From positions 1 to 8,694 of the forward strand of contig JAGCFG010000110.1 of NCBI GenBank assembly GCA_017650255.1: 8,694 nt of DNA. Reading direction: 5' to 3'. The DNA is from Alphaproteobacteria bacterium. GTDB taxonomy: Bacteria > Pseudomonadota > Alphaproteobacteria > RF32 > CAG-239. Below the pieces are notes generated by a model. That model saw nothing but the letters and a program-made list of their open reading frames with translations. It did not search any database and was not told the DNA's origin. Below are positions 7,191-8,694 of the stretch, in pieces. A program made the position numbers and the translations under genes. Every line of letters begins with the position of its first letter. Position 1 is the stretch's first letter.

Positions 7191-7270
7191 GCGGTGATAT
7201 TTCTTATTTTCTCTGGATTTACATCCATACAAGCAATTTTAAGTTAACAGTTTTAATAAAGTAAAGGTTA
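7162..7270 (+). promoter_or_regulatory. Long-range leader/ribosome-binding-site pairing (candidate translational attenuator)
   Basis: TAACCTTTAC (7162-7171) in the leader frame is the exact reverse complement of GTAAAGGTTA (7261-7270), which contains the thrS Shine-Dalgarno AAAGG. The leader half includes threonine codons 28 and 30. If the two pair, thrS initiation is blocked; a ribosome held at any of the six threonine codons would cover some or all of the leader half and free the site. A ribosome at the stop codon (7188) would, on a normal footprint, just clear 7171 and let the block form. Between the arms sit the hairpin 7181-7196 and a small 5-bp hairpin TGGAT-TTAC-ATCCA (7214-7227), so the closed form would be a multi-branch fold. 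I found no other candidate anti-Shine-Dalgarno in the leader. Confidence 0.65.
7181..7217 (+). terminator. Candidate leader terminator overlapping the last Thr codons and stop
   Basis: GC-rich 6-bp stem CACCGC (7181-7186) with GCGGTG (7191-7196), loop TTAG containing the leader stop codon, followed by a U-rich but interrupted tail (ATATTTCTTATTTTCTC). The 5' arm includes part of the last threonine codons, so a stalled ribosome would prevent the stem. ACCGC at 7170-7174 could pair with the same 3' arm as an alternative. The imperfect T tract makes true termination uncertain; it may instead be a structural branch of the translational switch. Confidence 0.45.
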
Positions 7271-7275
7271 AAAAA

Positions 7276-8547
7276 ATGAATAATATTAATGAAAAACAAA
7301 ATATTTCCGAAAACGACCATCGTCGTATCGGCAAAGAATTAGATTTATTTTCTTTCAGCGAATATGTAGGTTCCGGCTTGGCTTTATGGCACCCGAACGG
7401 CGCAATCATCCGCAACGAAATTGAATCTTTTTGGAAAAAAGCACATCAAAAAGCCGGCTACAAATATGTCTATTCTCCGGTCGTCGGCCTAAAACAACTT
7501 TGGGAAAAATCAGGGCACTTGGAACATTTTGCTGACTGCATGTATCCCCCGATGGATATGTCCCTAAAAGACAAAGAAGAGCAGGGCGCTTATTATGTCA
7601 AACCGATGAGCTGCCCCTTTCATGTGGCAATATATAATGCCTCACCGCATTCATATAAAGAACTGCCGATAAAATATTGCGAGCTGGGCAACGTCTATCG
7701 CTACGAAGCGTCCGGCGGTTTGCAGGGTCTGCTTCGCGTTCGTTGTATAACGCAAGATGATGCTCATATCATTTGCCGCCAAGACCAGTTTATGGAAGAA
7801 CTCTCAAAAGTTCTCGATTTTGGTTTTGCCTTCAATAAAGTCTTTGGCTATGACAAGTTCAAAGTCTATTTTTCCGTCCGAGACCTAAAAAATAAAAAGG
7901 ACAAATATATTGATAACGAGCCGGTTTGGAAGATAGCGGAACAATCGATAGAACAAGTCCTAAAAGACAAAAAACTTTCCTACGACATAGATGTCGGCGG
8001 GGCAAAGTTCTATGGACCGGCAATAGATGTCAAAGCCATTGATAAAAACGGCAAAGAGTGGCAATGCATGACGATACAGCTGGATATGAACCTGCCGCAA
8101 AAATGGGGAATGTTCTATGTTGGCGAAGACGGAGAAAAACACGTTCCGATAATGTTGCACCGCGCCATTTTGGGCGCTATCGAACGCTTTATCGGTGTTT
8201 ATCTTGAGCGTTGCGAGGGCAAATTGCCGGTTTGGTTATCGCCTGTTCAGGTCAAAATAATGCCCATATCGGACAAACACCAAAAGGCGGCCCTCGAAAT
8301 TCAGCAACAACTGCTGGAAAAAGACATTCGCGCCGAAGCTGACATCTCCGGCAATACGATTTCTTACCAAATCAGAGAAGGAGTAAAGAAAAAAATTCCT
8401 TACCTCATTGTTGTTGGCGATAATGAAATCGAAAATAACTGTATTTCCGTCCGCTTAAGAAACGGTGAGCAGATAAACAATATCCCACTTTCCGATTTTG
8501 TAGAACGAATATCAGACAAAATCAAAAACAAAAGTCTGGATATCTAA
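7276..8547 (+). CDS. thrS: Threonyl-tRNA synthetase, short form lacking TGS and editing domains
   Basis: Class II synthetase that charges tRNA-Thr with threonine in the cytoplasm. At 423 residues it lacks the roughly 220-240 N-terminal residues (TGS and editing domains) of standard bacterial ThrRS (about 640). It starts almost at the catalytic core with DHRRIGKELDLF (14-25). The zinc triad that selects threonine is intact: Cys113 (MSCPFH), His164 (DDAH) and His295 (MLHRAI). Motif 2 Arg142 lies in VYRYEASGGLQGLLRVR, and motif 3 Arg304 in AIERFIG. Residues about 320-415 form the anticodon-binding domain. Some core positions are unusual: MSCPFH for MNCPGH, RCITQDD for RGFTQDD, and TIQLDM for TVQLDF. 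AAAGG (7263-7267) lies eight bases before the ATG, and the AT-rich upstream DNA with a leader peptide shows the short N-terminus is not a mis-called start. Short forms occur in yeast mitochondria and some archaea. It could be the sole enzyme or a specialised second copy. Confidence 0.92.
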   Translation: MNNINEKQNISENDHRRIGKELDLFSFSEYVGSGLALWHPNGAIIRNEIESFWKKAHQKAGYKYVYSPVVGLKQLWEKSGHLEHFADCMYPPMDMSLKDKEEQGAYYVKPMSCPFHVAIYNASPHSYKELPIKYCELGNVYRYEASGGLQGLLRVRCITQDDAHIICRQDQFMEELSKVLDFGFAFNKVFGYDKFKVYFSVRDLKNKKDKYIDNEPVWKIAEQSIEQVLKDKKLSYDIDVGGAKFYGPAIDVKAIDKNGKEWQCMTIQLDMNLPQKWGMFYVGEDGEKHVPIMLHRAILGAIERFIGVYLERCEGKLPVWLSPVQVKIMPISDKHQKAALEIQQQLLEKDIRAEADISGNTISYQIREGVKKKIPYLIVVGDNEIENNCISVRLRNGEQINNIPLSDFVERISDKIKNKSLDI

Positions 8548-8552
8548 AAAGC

Positions 8553-8585
8553 AAAACTCCCTCACAAAAACGAGGGAGTTTTTTT
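8553..8585. terminator. Intrinsic terminator after thrS
   Basis: ACTCCCTC (8556-8563) pairs with GAGGGAGT (8572-8579), extended by three A-T pairs to 11 bp, with an 8-base A-rich loop and seven T (8579-8585). On the minus strand the stem is followed by TTTTGCTTTTT, so it can also end the convergent gene entering from the right edge. Confidence 0.92.
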
Positions 8586-8616
8586 ATAAAAAGAAAAGAA
8601 CAACCTGAGGAGAGAT

Positions 8617-8694
8617 TTATTTAATATCAATAAGCGACTTAAGATATAGATAATCTTTAATTTTCAAATCTGCCCGATTGTCTTTGCCGACACC
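8617..8694 (-). CDS. C-terminal fragment of an unidentified protein (runs off the right edge)
   Basis: On the minus strand a frame enters from the right edge and runs 25 codons to a TAA at 8617-8619. The visible tail includes NRADLKIKDYLYLKSL, a plausible protein end rather than shadow sequence, and it stops 31 bases before a bidirectional terminator shared with thrS, as expected of a convergent gene. I do not recognise the family from so few residues. Confidence 0.5.
   Translation of the reverse strand, partial: GVGKDNRADLKIKDYLYLKSLIDIK

Noticed and set aside
7083..7275. T-box riboswitch or E. coli-type thrS operator
   Set aside because: I find no T-box consensus or specifier loop layout, and no tRNA-Thr-like anticodon arm. 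The Thr-codon frame explains the region better.

Overview
The window looks like chromosomal housekeeping DNA from an AT-rich alphaproteobacterium, probably an uncultured or host-associated lineage. This rests on my recall of family sequences: the FtsK motor and the FabG N-terminal, catalytic and C-terminal segments read like alphaproteobacterial versions. No database search was possible, so the lineage is an inference. I see no mobile element, CRISPR array, tRNA or rRNA.

Layout. Positions 1-209 hold no gene I can support. ftsK (DNA translocase) lies on the minus strand at 210-2495. A 152-base divergent promoter region separates it from a short fatty-acid synthesis operon, fabD-fabG (2648-4347), which ends in a clear hairpin terminator at 4372-4404. 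That terminator also separates it from the convergent minus-strand gene preA (4415-5593), a dihydropyrimidine dehydrogenase subunit. preA is divergent from a plus-strand gene (5685-7061) for an ATP-grasp protein of the PEP synthase/pyruvate phosphate dikinase type. That protein ends in what I read as a diverged phosphohistidine swivel domain and lacks the PEP/pyruvate barrel. Next come a 5' regulatory region (7047-7275) and a gene for an unusually short threonyl-tRNA synthetase (7276-8547) with a strong terminator. The last 78 bases hold the C-terminus of a minus-strand gene running off the window.

The most interesting region is 7047-7275, just upstream of the threonyl-tRNA synthetase gene. 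It contains a 35-codon reading frame whose last 11 residues are TLITFTATTTA, i.e. six threonine codons followed by a stop. Ten bases spanning two of these threonine codons (7162-7171) are perfectly complementary to the ten bases containing the synthetase ribosome-binding site (7261-7270). A second hairpin (7181-7196) is built from the last threonine codons and the bases after the stop codon, and is followed by a U-rich tract. A good promoter places the transcription start almost on the leader AUG, so the leader peptide may be translated from a leaderless mRNA. Together these suggest a leader-peptide attenuator: ribosomes stalled for lack of Thr-tRNA would uncover the ribosome-binding site (and perhaps block a terminator), raising synthetase production. 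The synthetase lacks the N-terminal TGS and editing domains, which raises the question of whether it is the only ThrRS in the cell or a specialised extra copy.
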